5,895 bases of DNA from Gammaproteobacteria bacterium (GTDB taxonomy: Bacteria; Pseudomonadota; Gammaproteobacteria; GRL18), in assembly GCA_030632625.1 (NCBI GenBank), contig DAOVUK010000230.1:1-5895 (forward strand), given 5' to 3'. The position numbers and the translations under genes were made by a program. A model generated the notes under the pieces. That model saw nothing but the letters and a program-made list of their open reading frames with translations. It was not told the origin of the DNA and did no database searches. Below, one piece after another: positions 1-5,895 of the stretch; position 1 is the stretch's first letter; every line of letters starts with the position of its first letter.

Positions 1-761
<761 letters not shown>

Positions 762-771
762 TTAAAATATT

Positions 772-800
772 CTCTGTCTTAAACATGAGCTAAAACAGAG
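772..800 (-). promoter_or_regulatory. RNA hairpin just upstream of the gap ribosome-binding site
   Basis: Read on the minus strand, CTCTGT (800-795) pairs with ACAGAG (777-772). The stem extends inward by about five more pairs, including G-U pairs, to roughly 11 pairs around a short loop. It lies 15 bp before the gap Shine-Dalgarno and is followed by A/U-rich sequence without a clean U-run, so it does not look like a standard intrinsic terminator. A role in stabilising or processing a tkt-gap transcript is inference only. Confidence 0.45.
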
Positions 801-822
801 TAAACTAAAAATTAAATTGTAC

Positions 823-846
823 TGGGCAATGACGATTCATTACCCA
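823..846 (-). terminator. Hairpin directly after tkt: possible weak terminator or processing site
   Basis: Nine bases after the tkt stop, the minus-strand transcript can form a fully paired 9-bp stem (TGGGTAATG with CATTGCCCA, one G-U pair) around a 6-nt loop. It is followed by GTACAATTTAATTTTTAG, so the U-rich stretch begins about eight bases away and is interrupted. That makes an efficient intrinsic terminator doubtful. It could be a partial terminator, or a barrier protecting the tkt mRNA 3' end from exonucleases. Together with the hairpin at 772-800 it fills most of the tkt-gap gap. Confidence 0.4.
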
Positions 847-855
847 ACACTGATA

Positions 856-2829
856 TTACATAACAGATTCAGCAGTAGACACTACATTTTCAATAGTGAA
901 ACCAAATTCTTTGAATAATTGATCAGCAGGTGCTGATTCACCAAAGTGGTCAATACCAACCACTGCATCTGCATATTTGTACCAAGCATCTGTTACCGCT
1001 GCTTCTACTGCAATAGTCGGTACACCCTTAGGCAATACAGACGCTTTATAAGCAGTATCTTGAGCATCAAATAAATTAGTGGATGGCATAGAAACAACAC
1101 GTACTTTTTTACCAGACATCTGTTCTGCTGCACCCATTGCCAGAGCGACTTCAGAACCTGTACCAATAATAACCACATCAGGTGTGCCATCACAATCTTG
1201 AAGAATGTAACCACCTTGAGCAATGGCTGCAATTTGTGCATCACTTCGGGTTTGATGAGGTAAACCTTGACGAGAGAAGATCAAGCAAGAAGGACCGTCC
1301 GCACGTTCAATCGCTTGTTGCCATGCAACCGCTGATTCAACCGCATCACAAGGTCTCCAAACTGCCATATTTGGAATCATACGCATGGTAGGAATTTGTT
1401 CAATCGGTTGATGCGTTGGACCATCTTCACCCAGACCTACTGAGTCATGAGTATAAACAAAGATAGAACGTTGCTTCATTAATGCCGCCATACGTAGGGC
1501 ATTACGAGCGTATTCAGAGAACATTAAGAAGGTTGCACCAAATGGAATAACACCACCATGCAATGTCGCACCATTCATAATGGCTGACATGGCAAATTCA
1601 CGGACACCATAATTGACATAGTTAAACACTTCATTGTCACACATAGGCTTATAACCAGACCATTCAGTCAGATTAGAACACCCTAAGTCAGCAGAACCAC
1701 CAAATAATTCAGGTAACATCGGTGAGTAAGCTTCAATACATGCTAATGAGGCTTGACGAGTCGCTGGGCTTTTTGCATCGCTATTGACTTGAGCAATATA
1801 TTTTGCAGAATTATCAGCCCAATCAGCAGGAAGTTCACCTGACATACGACGTTCAAATTCAGCTGCTAATTCTGGGTGTGCTGTTTTATAAGCCGCAAAA
1901 GAATCATTCCATGCCGCTTCTGCCGCCGCACCTTTTGTTTTTGCATCCCAACCTTGGTAGACATCATCAGGTACTTCAAACGCACCGTGATTCCAACCTA
2001 GAGCTTCTTTGGTCAGTTTAATTTCTTCTTCGCCTAAGGGAGCACCATGACAGGCATGACTGCCTGCTTTATTAGGTGAACCAAAACCAATCGTGGTTTT
2101 ACAGCAAATCATAGTAGGTTTGCCTGTTTCTGCCTGAGCGGCTTCTACAGCTGCACTTAAAGCAGCTGCGTCATGACCATCAACATCGGCAATAACGTGC
2201 CAACCATAAGCTTCAAAACGCTTTGGAGTATCATCTGAGAACCAACCTTCAACATGACCATCAATAGAAATACCATTATCATCCCAAAATGCAATCAGTT
2301 TACCTAGACCTAAAGTACCTGCTAATGAACACGCTTCATGAGAGATACCTTCCATTAAACAACCATCACCTAAGAAGACATAAGTATTATGGTCAACAAT
2401 AGTATGTCCATCACGGTTAAATTGACCTGCCATTGCTTTTTCAGCAATCGCCATGCCGACACCGTTGGTAATACCCTGCCCTAAAGGACCTGTCGTTGTT
2501 TCTACACCAGGTGCATAACCATACTCAGGATGACCAGGCGTTTTAGAATGCAATTGACGAAAACTTTTTAGATCATCAATTGAAAGGTCATAACCAGTGA
2601 GGTGCAATAGTGAATAAATAAGCATTGAACCATGACCATTGGATAAAATAAAACGATCACGATCCGCCCAATTTGGATTGGCTGGATTATGATTCATAAA
2701 ACCATTCCACAGCACTTCTGCGATATCAGCCATACCCATCGGCGCACCGGGGTGTCCTGAGTTTGCTTTTTGTACGGCATCCATACTTAATGCACGAATA
2801 GCATTGGCTAGTACCTTACGTTCTGGCAT
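856..2829 (-). CDS. tkt: Transketolase
   Basis: This thiamine-diphosphate and divalent-metal dependent enzyme moves two-carbon ketol units between sugar phosphates in the non-oxidative pentose phosphate pathway and the Calvin cycle. It is cytosolic and normally a homodimer. The protein has 657 residues, against 663 for E. coli TktA as I remember it, and numbering matches TktA through the catalytic part. Visible residues: His26 in SGHPGAP, His66 in NGHGS, His100, the GPLGQG loop (114-119), the ThDP/metal motif GDG (154-156) with Glu160 and Asn185, His261, Arg358 and Ser385 for substrate phosphate, the ThDP-activating Glu411 in GVREF, Phe434, His461, Asp469, His473 and Arg520. Domains in order are the N-terminal PP domain, the middle Pyr domain (about 355-525) and a C-terminal transketolase domain. 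The start is supported by AGGAGA at 2835-2840, six bases ahead of the ATG. The gene is complete and probably cotranscribed with gap downstream. Confidence 0.98.
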   Translation of the reverse strand: MPERKVLANAIRALSMDAVQKANSGHPGAPMGMADIAEVLWNGFMNHNPANPNWADRDRFILSNGHGSMLIYSLLHLTGYDLSIDDLKSFRQLHSKTPGHPEYGYAPGVETTTGPLGQGITNGVGMAIAEKAMAGQFNRDGHTIVDHNTYVFLGDGCLMEGISHEACSLAGTLGLGKLIAFWDDNGISIDGHVEGWFSDDTPKRFEAYGWHVIADVDGHDAAALSAAVEAAQAETGKPTMICCKTTIGFGSPNKAGSHACHGAPLGEEEIKLTKEALGWNHGAFEVPDDVYQGWDAKTKGAAAEAAWNDSFAAYKTAHPELAAEFERRMSGELPADWADNSAKYIAQVNSDAKSPATRQASLACIEAYSPMLPELFGGSADLGCSNLTEWSGYKPMCDNEVFNYVNYGVREFAMSAIMNGATLHGGVIPFGATFLMFSEYARNALRMAALMKQRSIFVYTHDSVGLGEDGPTHQPIEQIPTMRMIPNMAVWRPCDAVESAVAWQQAIERADGPSCLIFSRQGLPHQTRSDAQIAAIAQGGYILQDCDGTPDVVIIGTGSEVALAMGAAEQMSGKKVRVVSMPSTNLFDAQDTAYKASVLPKGVPTIAVEAAVTDAWYKYADAVVGIDHFGESAPADQLFKEFGFTIENVVSTAESVM

Positions 2830-2883
2830 ATGATTCTCCTGGAATTAAGGAATTTTTCAATTAAAATTTTGAGTCGCATTGTC

Positions 2884-2895
2884 GCTTATATAAGC
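2884..2895. repeat. 12-bp perfect palindrome in the tkt leader
   Basis: GCTTATATAAGC at 2884-2895 is its own reverse complement. It lies about 55 bp upstream of the tkt ATG and downstream of the candidate promoter, so it would be part of the transcribed leader. It shares the TATAAG core with the inverted repeats at 3009-3054, which suggests but does not prove a common binding protein. Confidence 0.4.
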
Positions 2896-2910
2896 CGAGA
2901 CAGCAACTTT

Positions 2911-2928
2911 TTGGGGCTTTTTCCCCAA
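2911..2928 (-). promoter_or_regulatory. Hairpin in the tkt 5' leader
   Basis: TTGGGG and CCCCAA form a perfect 6-bp, mostly G-C stem around a 6-nt loop. In the minus-strand transcript it is followed by AAAAAG rather than a U-run, so it is not an intrinsic terminator for tkt. It sits about 25 nt inside the predicted leader and could affect mRNA stability. No known riboswitch consensus was recognised around it. Confidence 0.35.
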
Positions 2929-2960
2929 CATAAACTGACCACTAAAAAAGCGGTTTAGGG

Positions 2961-2990
2961 AATATAATAGAAATCAGGTATAAAGTACAA
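2961..2990 (-). promoter_or_regulatory. Candidate sigma-70 promoter of tkt
   Basis: On the minus strand, TTGTAC (2990-2985) resembles a -35 box (4 of 6), and TATATT (2966-2961) a -10 box (5 of 6), with an 18-bp spacer. An overlapping TATTAT (2969-2964) would give a 15-bp spacer. Transcription would start near 2954, leaving a leader of about 125 nt. The -35 box lies inside the inverted repeat ATAAAGT-ACA-ACTTTAT (2980-2996). Prediction is by eye; AT-rich DNA yields such matches by chance. Confidence 0.4.
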
Positions 2991-3008
2991 CTTTATTTCT
3001 TAATTGTT

Positions 3009-3054
3009 GGTATAAGGGAATGCTTATACCTAGCAATATAAGAAAGTTCTTATA
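3009..3054. promoter_or_regulatory. Two adjacent inverted repeats upstream of the tkt promoter (candidate operator)
   Basis: GGTATAAG (3009-3016) and CTTATACC (3023-3030) are perfect 8-bp arms around 6 bp, with partly matching flanks (ATTG/CAAT). TATAAGAA (3037-3044) and TTCTTATA (3047-3054) are perfect 8-bp arms around 2 bp. Their centres are 26 bp apart and lie about 65 and 91 bp upstream of the predicted tkt start, positions typical of activator sites. The shared TATAAG core suggests one regulator. A LysR-type regulator such as CbbR is possible for a carbon-cycle operon, but the symmetry is not the classic T-N11-A box and no regulator gene is present here. Confidence 0.4.
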
Positions 3055-3142
3055 AATAAGCTGATTTCCTTGTATTTCAATGGCTTATTTTTTTTTATCA
3101 AAGCATTTGTTCATTTACATGAAGCGCTGTCGTGCTTGACTT

Positions 3143-3184
3143 AGCAGGCGTCTATTCCCTGCTTGATTGATAATTATCAATCAA
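3143..3184 (-). terminator. Hairpin-forming palindromes at the end of the thioredoxin-like gene
   Basis: A perfect 22-bp palindrome (3163-3184, half site TTGATTGATAA) covers the stop codon at 3179-3177. Directly behind it on the minus strand lies a second hairpin, AGCAGG / CCTGCT (3163-3158 with 3148-3143) around 9 nt. Neither is followed by a U-run on the minus strand, so intrinsic termination is uncertain. The structures may instead protect the mRNA 3' end. The half site contains GATAA, but the arms lack the spacing of a Fur box. Confidence 0.3.
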
Positions 3185-3731
3185 TCCATTTAATAGAACA
3201 GCCCATACTCGGTATCTGTTCTTCGGGGCCTTTTCCAGTTTGAGCAATCTGTTTCATGGATTCAAATAAATCTCGTCTGACATCTAATGCAGCCGTTTCT
3301 TTTCTGGAGGCATCCAGTCTGCCGCGATATTGTAATTTGAGTTCAGCATTGTAGCCAAAAAAATCCGGAGTACACACAGCACCATATTGCTTTGCCGCAT
3401 CCTGAGAGGAATCCAGCAAGTAAGGGAAAGAAAAATCAGATTGCTGTGCTATTTTGTGCATGTTTTCCGCAGAGTCTTCAGCATATTGGCTGGCATCATT
3501 GGACATAATCGCCACACTATTGACCCCTAGTGCCTTTAACTCGCTGGTATCACGAACCAGACGCTCGAGAATGGCTTTGACATAAGGACAGTGATTACAG
3601 ATAAACATCACCAGCAAGCCTTTTTCACCTGAACATTCCTGCAGAGTCCATATTTTTCCGTCCACATCCGGCAGGGAAAAATCAATTGCTGCTTTATCAA
3701 AATCACAAACGGGTGTTTCAAGACTAACCAT
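3177..3731 (-). CDS. Thioredoxin-fold (AhpC/TSA-redoxin type) protein with CNHC active site
   Basis: The 184-residue product has a thioredoxin fold of the AhpC/TSA-redoxin type and is probably a thiol-disulfide oxidoreductase or a peroxiredoxin-like protein. There is no signal peptide or membrane segment, so it should be cytosolic. Visible features: the N-terminal redoxin strand region with FSLPDVDGK (18-26), strand LLVMFICNHCPYV with a CxxC pair Cys45/Cys48 (here CNHC), SNDA (77-80) after the next strand, Cys120-Thr-Pro122 where the Pro is the expected cis-proline of the fold, GRLDASR near 137-143, and a C-terminal motif PSMGCSIKW (174-182) with a further Cys178. I recall CNHCPYV and GCSIKW as hallmarks of a conserved, poorly characterised bacterial family of about 180-200 residues, so the length fits. 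Substrate and partner are unknown. AAGGAAG at 3737-3743 supports the start. It is probably transcribed alone: tkt is 347 bp downstream and metK is divergent. Confidence 0.88.
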   Translation of the reverse strand: MVSLETPVCDFDKAAIDFSLPDVDGKIWTLQECSGEKGLLVMFICNHCPYVKAILERLVRDTSELKALGVNSVAIMSNDASQYAEDSAENMHKIAQQSDFSFPYLLDSSQDAAKQYGAVCTPDFFGYNAELKLQYRGRLDASRKETAALDVRRDLFESMKQIAQTGKGPEEQIPSMGCSIKWID

Positions 3732-3766
3732 TATTACTTCCTTTAACTATTTCTTTCTATTTATAG

Positions 3767-3796
3767 TGCTTTATTTATACAGGCTTATTTTATACA
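3767..3796. repeat. Tandem 15-bp imperfect repeat upstream of the thioredoxin-like gene
   Basis: TGCTTTATTTATACA (3767-3781) and GGCTTATTTTATACA (3782-3796) are adjacent and match at 12 of 15 positions. On the minus strand each starts TGTATAAA, a possible -10 element, 36-65 bp ahead of the thioredoxin-like start codon. It may be a duplicated promoter element or protein site, or simply low-complexity AT-rich DNA. Confidence 0.35.
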
Positions 3797-3865
3797 AAAT
3801 AGTACTGACTTATCACTAAAAAGTATGAATTATTTTCAATCACAGCGTACAATCTGTTTAAAATA

Positions 3866-3894
3866 TTTAAAGTTGCCTTAATAAGGTCTAAAAT
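3866..3894 (+). promoter_or_regulatory. Candidate metK promoter with a palindrome in the spacer
   Basis: TTTAAA (3866-3871, 4 of 6 to the -35 consensus) and TAAAAT (3889-3894, 5 of 6 to the -10 consensus) are separated by 17 bp. The spacer contains CCTTA-A-TAAGG (3876-3886), which could be an operator. If used, it would give a leader of about 210 nt that includes the whole MITE-like element. Evidence is by eye only. Confidence 0.3.
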
Positions 3895-3963
3895 TATTGC
3901 TTTAATATATTACATTATTAACTTCAAACTAATAGTTAGTTAGTGTCCATCCGTTAGTTAATA

Positions 3964-3986
3964 GGGCGAATAAATTCGCCCCTACA
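3964..3986 (-). repeat. Left copy of the GGCGAAT palindromic repeat inside the MITE-like element
   Basis: GGGCGAAT-AA-ATTCGCCC (3964-3981) is an 8-bp stem with a 2-bp centre, extended by CCTACA to 3986. Positions 3965-3986 are a perfect 22-bp reverse complement of 4028-4049. I recall repeats beginning TGTAGGGGCGAAT as dispersed families in several bacterial phyla; this is from memory and not checked. Confidence 0.75.
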
Positions 3987-4027
3987 ATTGTGAATTCATA
4001 AACTATTGAATAGCTTTGTATTTTCTC

Positions 4028-4049
4028 TGTAGGGGCGAATTTATTCGCC
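4028..4049 (+). repeat. Right copy of the GGCGAAT palindromic repeat inside the MITE-like element
   Basis: TGTAGGG leads into GGCGAAT-TT-ATTCGCC (4034-4049), itself a 7-bp stem. The unit is the exact inverse of 3965-3986 over 22 bp, separated by 41 bp of unrelated AT-rich sequence. In RNA, the two copies can fold separately as small hairpins or pair with one another. Confidence 0.75.
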
Positions 4050-4113
4050 TAAAGCTGTCAATTTACGGATGAACACTAGTTACAAATAGTTAGTTACAAA
4101 AACAGGAATTCTT

Positions 4114-5274
4114 ATGGCCAATAGCCACCTATTCACTTCCGAGTCTGTTTCTGAAGGACATCCGGATAAAATTGCCGATCAAATATCTGATGCTGTTCTT
4201 GATGCCATTTTAACCGATGATAAAAATGCCCGGGTTGCCTGCGAAACTATGATCAACACCGGTATGGTGGTTATCGCCGGTGAAATTACCACGTCTTCTT
4301 ATGTCGATATGCAGCAGGTGGTACGTGATACCATAAAGGAGATTGGTTATAACCATTCTGATATGGGCTTTGATTATCAATCTTGTGCCGTGCTGACTTC
4401 TATCGATAAACAGTCTGCTGATATCGCTATGGGTGTTAATGAAACAGATGCTCATGCACAAGGTGCGGGTGATCAGGGTTTGATGTTTGGCTATGCCAGT
4501 AATGAAACTGAGGTATTAATGCCTGCTCCCATTACTTTTGCTCATCAACTGGTTAAACGTCAATCTCATGTGAGAAAATCAGGATTGCTTAACTGGCTGC
4601 GTCCTGATGCCAAAAGTCAGGTGACTTTTCGCTATGTAAATGATCAGCCCGTCGGCATTGATGCAGTGGTATTATCGACGCAGCATAATCCGGATGTCAG
4701 TATTGAAACCCTGCGTGAAGCGGTAATGGACGAGATTATTAAACCTGTCCTGCCGGAAAAATGGTTAACCAAAGACACCAAATATCATATTAATCCAACT
4801 GGCCGTTTTGTTATTGGCGGCCCTGTGGGCGATTGCGGTTTAACCGGGCGTAAAATTATCGTAGATACTTATGGCGGCATGGCACGTCATGGTGGCGGTG
4901 CTTTTTCCGGTAAAGATCCCTCTAAGGTTGATCGCAGTGCCGCTTATGCCGGTCGCTATGTGGCAAAAAATATTGTTGCTGCCGGTCTGGCCGATCGCTG
5001 TGAAATACAGGTGTCTTATGCGATTGGTGTTTCAGAACCGACTTCTGTTTCAGTGAATACCTTTGGCACAGAGAAGGTCAGCAATGAAAAACTGGTCGAA
5101 CTGATTAATGAGCATTTTGATCTGCGTGCCGGCGGCCTGGTTAAAATGCTTGATCTGCTGCGTCCTATTTATCTTGCAACTGCGGCTTATGGACACTTTG
5201 GTCGTGAAGAAGCAGAATTCAGCTGGGAACAAACCGACAAAGCAGATGCATTGAAAGCTGCTGCAGGCCTGTAG
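4114..5274 (+). CDS. metK: S-adenosylmethionine synthase (methionine adenosyltransferase)
   Basis: MetK makes S-adenosylmethionine from ATP and methionine, releasing phosphate and pyrophosphate; the cytosolic enzyme is normally a tetramer and needs Mg2+ and K+. The 386-residue protein is close to the 384 of E. coli MetK. Visible motifs are GHPDK (15-19, ATP site), the family signature GAGDQG (117-122), [13 protein letters not shown] (235-247), the phosphate-loop signature GGGAFSGKD (260-268), and DRSAAY (273-278). All three structural repeats of the family are present. AGGA at 4104-4107, six bases ahead, supports the start. The stop TAG (5272-5274) lies inside a dispersed-type palindromic repeat, and the protein ends AAAGL where I recall E. 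coli MetK ending AAGLK, so the repeat may have replaced the original last codon or codons. ahcY follows 76 bp downstream on the same strand, giving a metK-ahcY methyl-cycle pair. The MITE-like element sits in its 5' region. Confidence 0.98.
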   Translation: MANSHLFTSESVSEGHPDKIADQISDAVLDAILTDDKNARVACETMINTGMVVIAGEITTSSYVDMQQVVRDTIKEIGYNHSDMGFDYQSCAVLTSIDKQSADIAMGVNETDAHAQGAGDQGLMFGYASNETEVLMPAPITFAHQLVKRQSHVRKSGLLNWLRPDAKSQVTFRYVNDQPVGIDAVVLSTQHNPDVSIETLREAVMDEIIKPVLPEKWLTKDTKYHINPTGRFVIGGPVGDCGLTGRKIIVDTYGGMARHGGGAFSGKDPSKVDRSAAYAGRYVAKNIVAAGLADRCEIQVSYAIGVSEPTSVSVNTFGTEKVSNEKLVELINEHFDLRAGGLVKMLDLLRPIYLATAAYGHFGREEAEFSWEQTDKADALKAAAGL

Positions 5275-5315
5275 AGACGTTGCATGTGTAGAGACGTTGC
5301 ATGCAACGTCTCTAC
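5270..5315 (+). repeat. Tandem plus palindromic repeat overlapping the metK stop codon
   Basis: The 17-bp unit TGTAGAGACGTTGCATG occurs twice in direct tandem (5270-5286 and 5287-5303). The second copy continues into its mirror image, so 5288-5315 is a perfect 28-bp palindrome with half site GTAGAGACGTTGCA. The first copy provides the metK stop: CTG TAG. In RNA, the right arm could pair with either left copy, giving two alternative hairpins. No U-run follows (TGACAAAAAAATG), so it is not a standard terminator. I recall this palindrome as a dispersed repeat in other bacteria, but cannot confirm that here. Confidence 0.8.
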
Positions 5316-5350
5316 TGACAAAAAAATGAATAGAATTTTAAGGATGTAAA

Positions 5351-5895
5351 ATGAGCACATTTACAGATTATAAAGTAGCAGATATGAGCCTCGCTGAATG
5401 GGGACGTAAAGAAATAGCAATGGCCGAAGTCGAAATGCCCGGACTAATGGCATTAAGAGAAGAATACGAAGGACAAAATCCTCTGGCCGGTTGTCGAATT
5501 ATGGGTAGTATCCATATGACCATTCAAACAGCGGTATTAATTGAAACTCTGGTTAATTTAGGCGCTGAGGTACGTTGGGTTTCCTGTAATATTTTCTCCA
5601 CTCAGGATCACGCCGCAGCAGCGATTGCAGCTCAGAATATTCCTGTGTTTGCCTGGAAAGGTGAGACCATTGAAGAATACTGGTGGTGTACAGAGCAGGC
5701 ATTAATGTGGCCGGATGGTCACTTACCCAATATGATTTTAGATGATGGCGGTGATGCCACACTATTAGTGCATAAGGGCGTCGAGTTTGAAAAAGCAGGT
5801 GCTATTCCAGCCACTAAAGACGATGATAATGAAGAATATAAGGCTATTCTGGATGTATTACGTCGTACCATTAAGCCTGGCTCAACTACCTGGCA
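5351..5895 (+). CDS. ahcY: Adenosylhomocysteinase (3' end cut by window edge)
   Basis: This NAD-dependent cytosolic enzyme reversibly splits S-adenosylhomocysteine into adenosine and homocysteine, removing the product inhibitor of methyltransferases. The frame is open for 181 codons from the ATG at 5351 to the window end; bacterial members are about 430-470 residues, so the NAD-binding domain and C-terminus lie outside. Visible features of the substrate domain are [11 protein letters not shown] (29-39), GSIHMT with His55, [14 protein letters not shown] (78-91) and the DDGGDAT motif (131-137) with Asp131; His55 and Asp131 correspond to catalytic residues of the human enzyme. The stretch after residue 156 ([18 protein letters not shown]) starts the insertion typical of long bacterial forms, so the later catalytic Glu/Lys/Asp cannot be checked. 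AAGG at 5340-5343 is seven bases from the start. It probably forms an operon with metK. No SAH riboswitch is recognisable in the short leader. Confidence 0.96.
   Translation, partial: MSTFTDYKVADMSLAEWGRKEIAMAEVEMPGLMALREEYEGQNPLAGCRIMGSIHMTIQTAVLIETLVNLGAEVRWVSCNIFSTQDHAAAAIAAQNIPVFAWKGETIEEYWWCTEQALMWPDGHLPNMILDDGGDATLLVHKGVEFEKAGAIPATKDDDNEEYKAILDVLRRTIKPGSTTW

Larger units (their letters stand above)
2830..3176. other. Intergenic control region between the thioredoxin-like gene and tkt
   Basis: This 347-bp AT-rich stretch has no credible reading frame. From the tkt side it holds the tkt Shine-Dalgarno, a 12-bp palindrome (2884-2895), a leader hairpin (2911-2928), a candidate promoter (2961-2990), and a group of palindromes (2980-3054). 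Further out are a run of nine T on the plus strand (3088-3096), a small inverted repeat TTCAT/ATGAA (3110-3123) and hairpins behind the thioredoxin-like gene (3143-3184). Both flanking genes read on the minus strand, so the region must carry the end of one transcript and the start of the next. Confidence 0.7.
3937..4082. mobile_element. MITE-like non-coding element (134 bp) with 6-bp target duplication
   Basis: The element runs from 3943 to 4076. Its ends are inverted repeats, GTGTCCATCCGT (3943-3954) and ACGGATGAACAC (4065-4076), matching at 11 of 12 positions. It is flanked on both sides by TAGTTA (3937-3942 and 4077-4082), a likely target duplication. An alternative reading is a TA duplication, as in IS630/Tc1-type elements, with the remaining matches due to the TAGT-rich surroundings. 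It carries no reading frame, so movement would depend on a transposase elsewhere. Inside the ends it holds two outward-facing copies of a 22-bp inverted repeat, so nearly the whole element can fold into one branched hairpin. Its right end is 37 bp from the metK start codon. Confidence 0.7.
3732..4113. other. Divergent intergenic region between the thioredoxin-like gene and metK
   Basis: This 382-bp region separates two divergently read genes. It holds a tandem 15-bp near-repeat near the thioredoxin-like gene (3767-3796), a candidate metK promoter (3866-3894), the MITE-like element (3943-4076) with target duplications, and the metK Shine-Dalgarno AGGA at 4104-4107. I saw no SAM riboswitch consensus and no tandem MetJ boxes, the controls often found ahead of metK. 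No convincing promoter for the thioredoxin-like gene was found, although TATAAA-like -10 sequences occur in the tandem repeat. Confidence 0.65.

Noticed and set aside
1005..1244. 79-codon minus-strand frame, and plus-strand frames at 1182-1391 and 1803-2021, within tkt
   Set aside because: All lie inside the intact transketolase gene in other frames and have no ribosome site or family similarity I can see.
3061..3096. Intrinsic terminator on the plus strand (ATAAGC ... GCTTAT followed by nine T)
   Set aside because: The stem is AT-rich with a loop of about 21 nt, and no plus-strand gene lies upstream to be terminated.
3163..3184. Fur box
   Set aside because: GATAA and TTATC halves abut without the spacing of a 19-bp Fur box, and the site is at a gene end rather than a promoter.
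3729..3745. Shared GAAGTAATAATG start region between gap and the thioredoxin-like gene
   Set aside because: The 12-bp identity covers only the Shine-Dalgarno, an AT-rich spacer and the start codon, so it is readily explained by chance plus shared translation signals.
3937..4082. CRISPR array
   Set aside because: There are only two repeat copies, in inverted rather than direct orientation, with no regular spacers and no cas genes.
4210..4461. Minus-strand frames at 4210-4461 and 5050-5232, and plus-strand frame 4871-5056, within metK
   Set aside because: They are antisense or shifted shadows of the intact metK gene.
5270..5315. MetJ-like boxes (AGACGT / ACGTCT) between metK and ahcY
   Set aside because: The match to the met box AGACGTCT is partial, the 17-bp spacing is wrong for tandem MetJ sites, and the sequence is better explained as a dispersed-type palindromic repeat.
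5326..5349. Mini-frame of seven codons plus stop ending one base before the ahcY start
   Set aside because: There is no ribosome site for it and it overlaps the ahcY Shine-Dalgarno; probably chance.
5316..5350. SAH riboswitch ahead of ahcY
   Set aside because: Only 35 bp of AT-rich sequence lies between the repeat and the start codon, too short for the aptamer and without its conserved GC-rich core.
5553..5762. 69-codon minus-strand frame opposite ahcY
   Set aside because: It lies antisense to a well-conserved AhcY substrate domain and has no supporting signals.

Overview
The window looks like ordinary chromosomal DNA of an AT-leaning gammaproteobacterium. The transketolase aligns without gaps to my memory of E. 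coli TktA through all catalytic residues, and the GAPDH and MetK are also enterobacterial-like in sequence. The order tkt-gap on one strand, with metK-ahcY nearby, and the dispersed palindromic repeats remind me of sulfur-oxidising (Beggiatoa/Thiothrix-like) or methanotrophic gammaproteobacteria. That is an impression from memory, not a demonstrated assignment, and no genus can be named from this sequence alone.

Layout. Positions 1-2829 (minus strand) hold a carbon-metabolism pair: tkt (856-2829) is followed by gap (743 down to the window edge, 3' end missing). The 112-bp gap between them contains two RNA hairpins. Positions 2830-3176 are the tkt control region, with a candidate sigma-70 promoter, four palindromes and a leader hairpin. 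Positions 3177-3731 (minus) encode a 184-residue thioredoxin-fold protein with a CNHC active site. Positions 3732-4113 are a divergent intergenic region holding a candidate metK promoter and a 134-bp MITE-like element with terminal inverted repeats and a 6-bp target duplication. Positions 4114-5274 (plus) are metK, positions 5270-5315 a second type of palindromic repeat that supplies the metK stop codon, and 5351-5895 (plus) the start of ahcY, cut by the window end.

How the genes work together. Transketolase and GAPDH share glyceraldehyde-3-phosphate and join the pentose-phosphate/Calvin-type sugar rearrangements to lower glycolysis or gluconeogenesis. MetK makes S-adenosylmethionine, and AhcY hydrolyses the S-adenosylhomocysteine left after methyl transfer, so metK-ahcY is the core of the activated methyl cycle. 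The thioredoxin-like protein has no evident pathway link to either pair.

The genes are conventional housekeeping genes and I found no sign of a new defence, mobile or biosynthetic system. The parts most worth a second look are non-coding: the MITE-like element in the metK leader, the second palindromic repeat overlapping the metK stop, the palindrome cluster upstream of tkt, and the two hairpins between tkt and gap.
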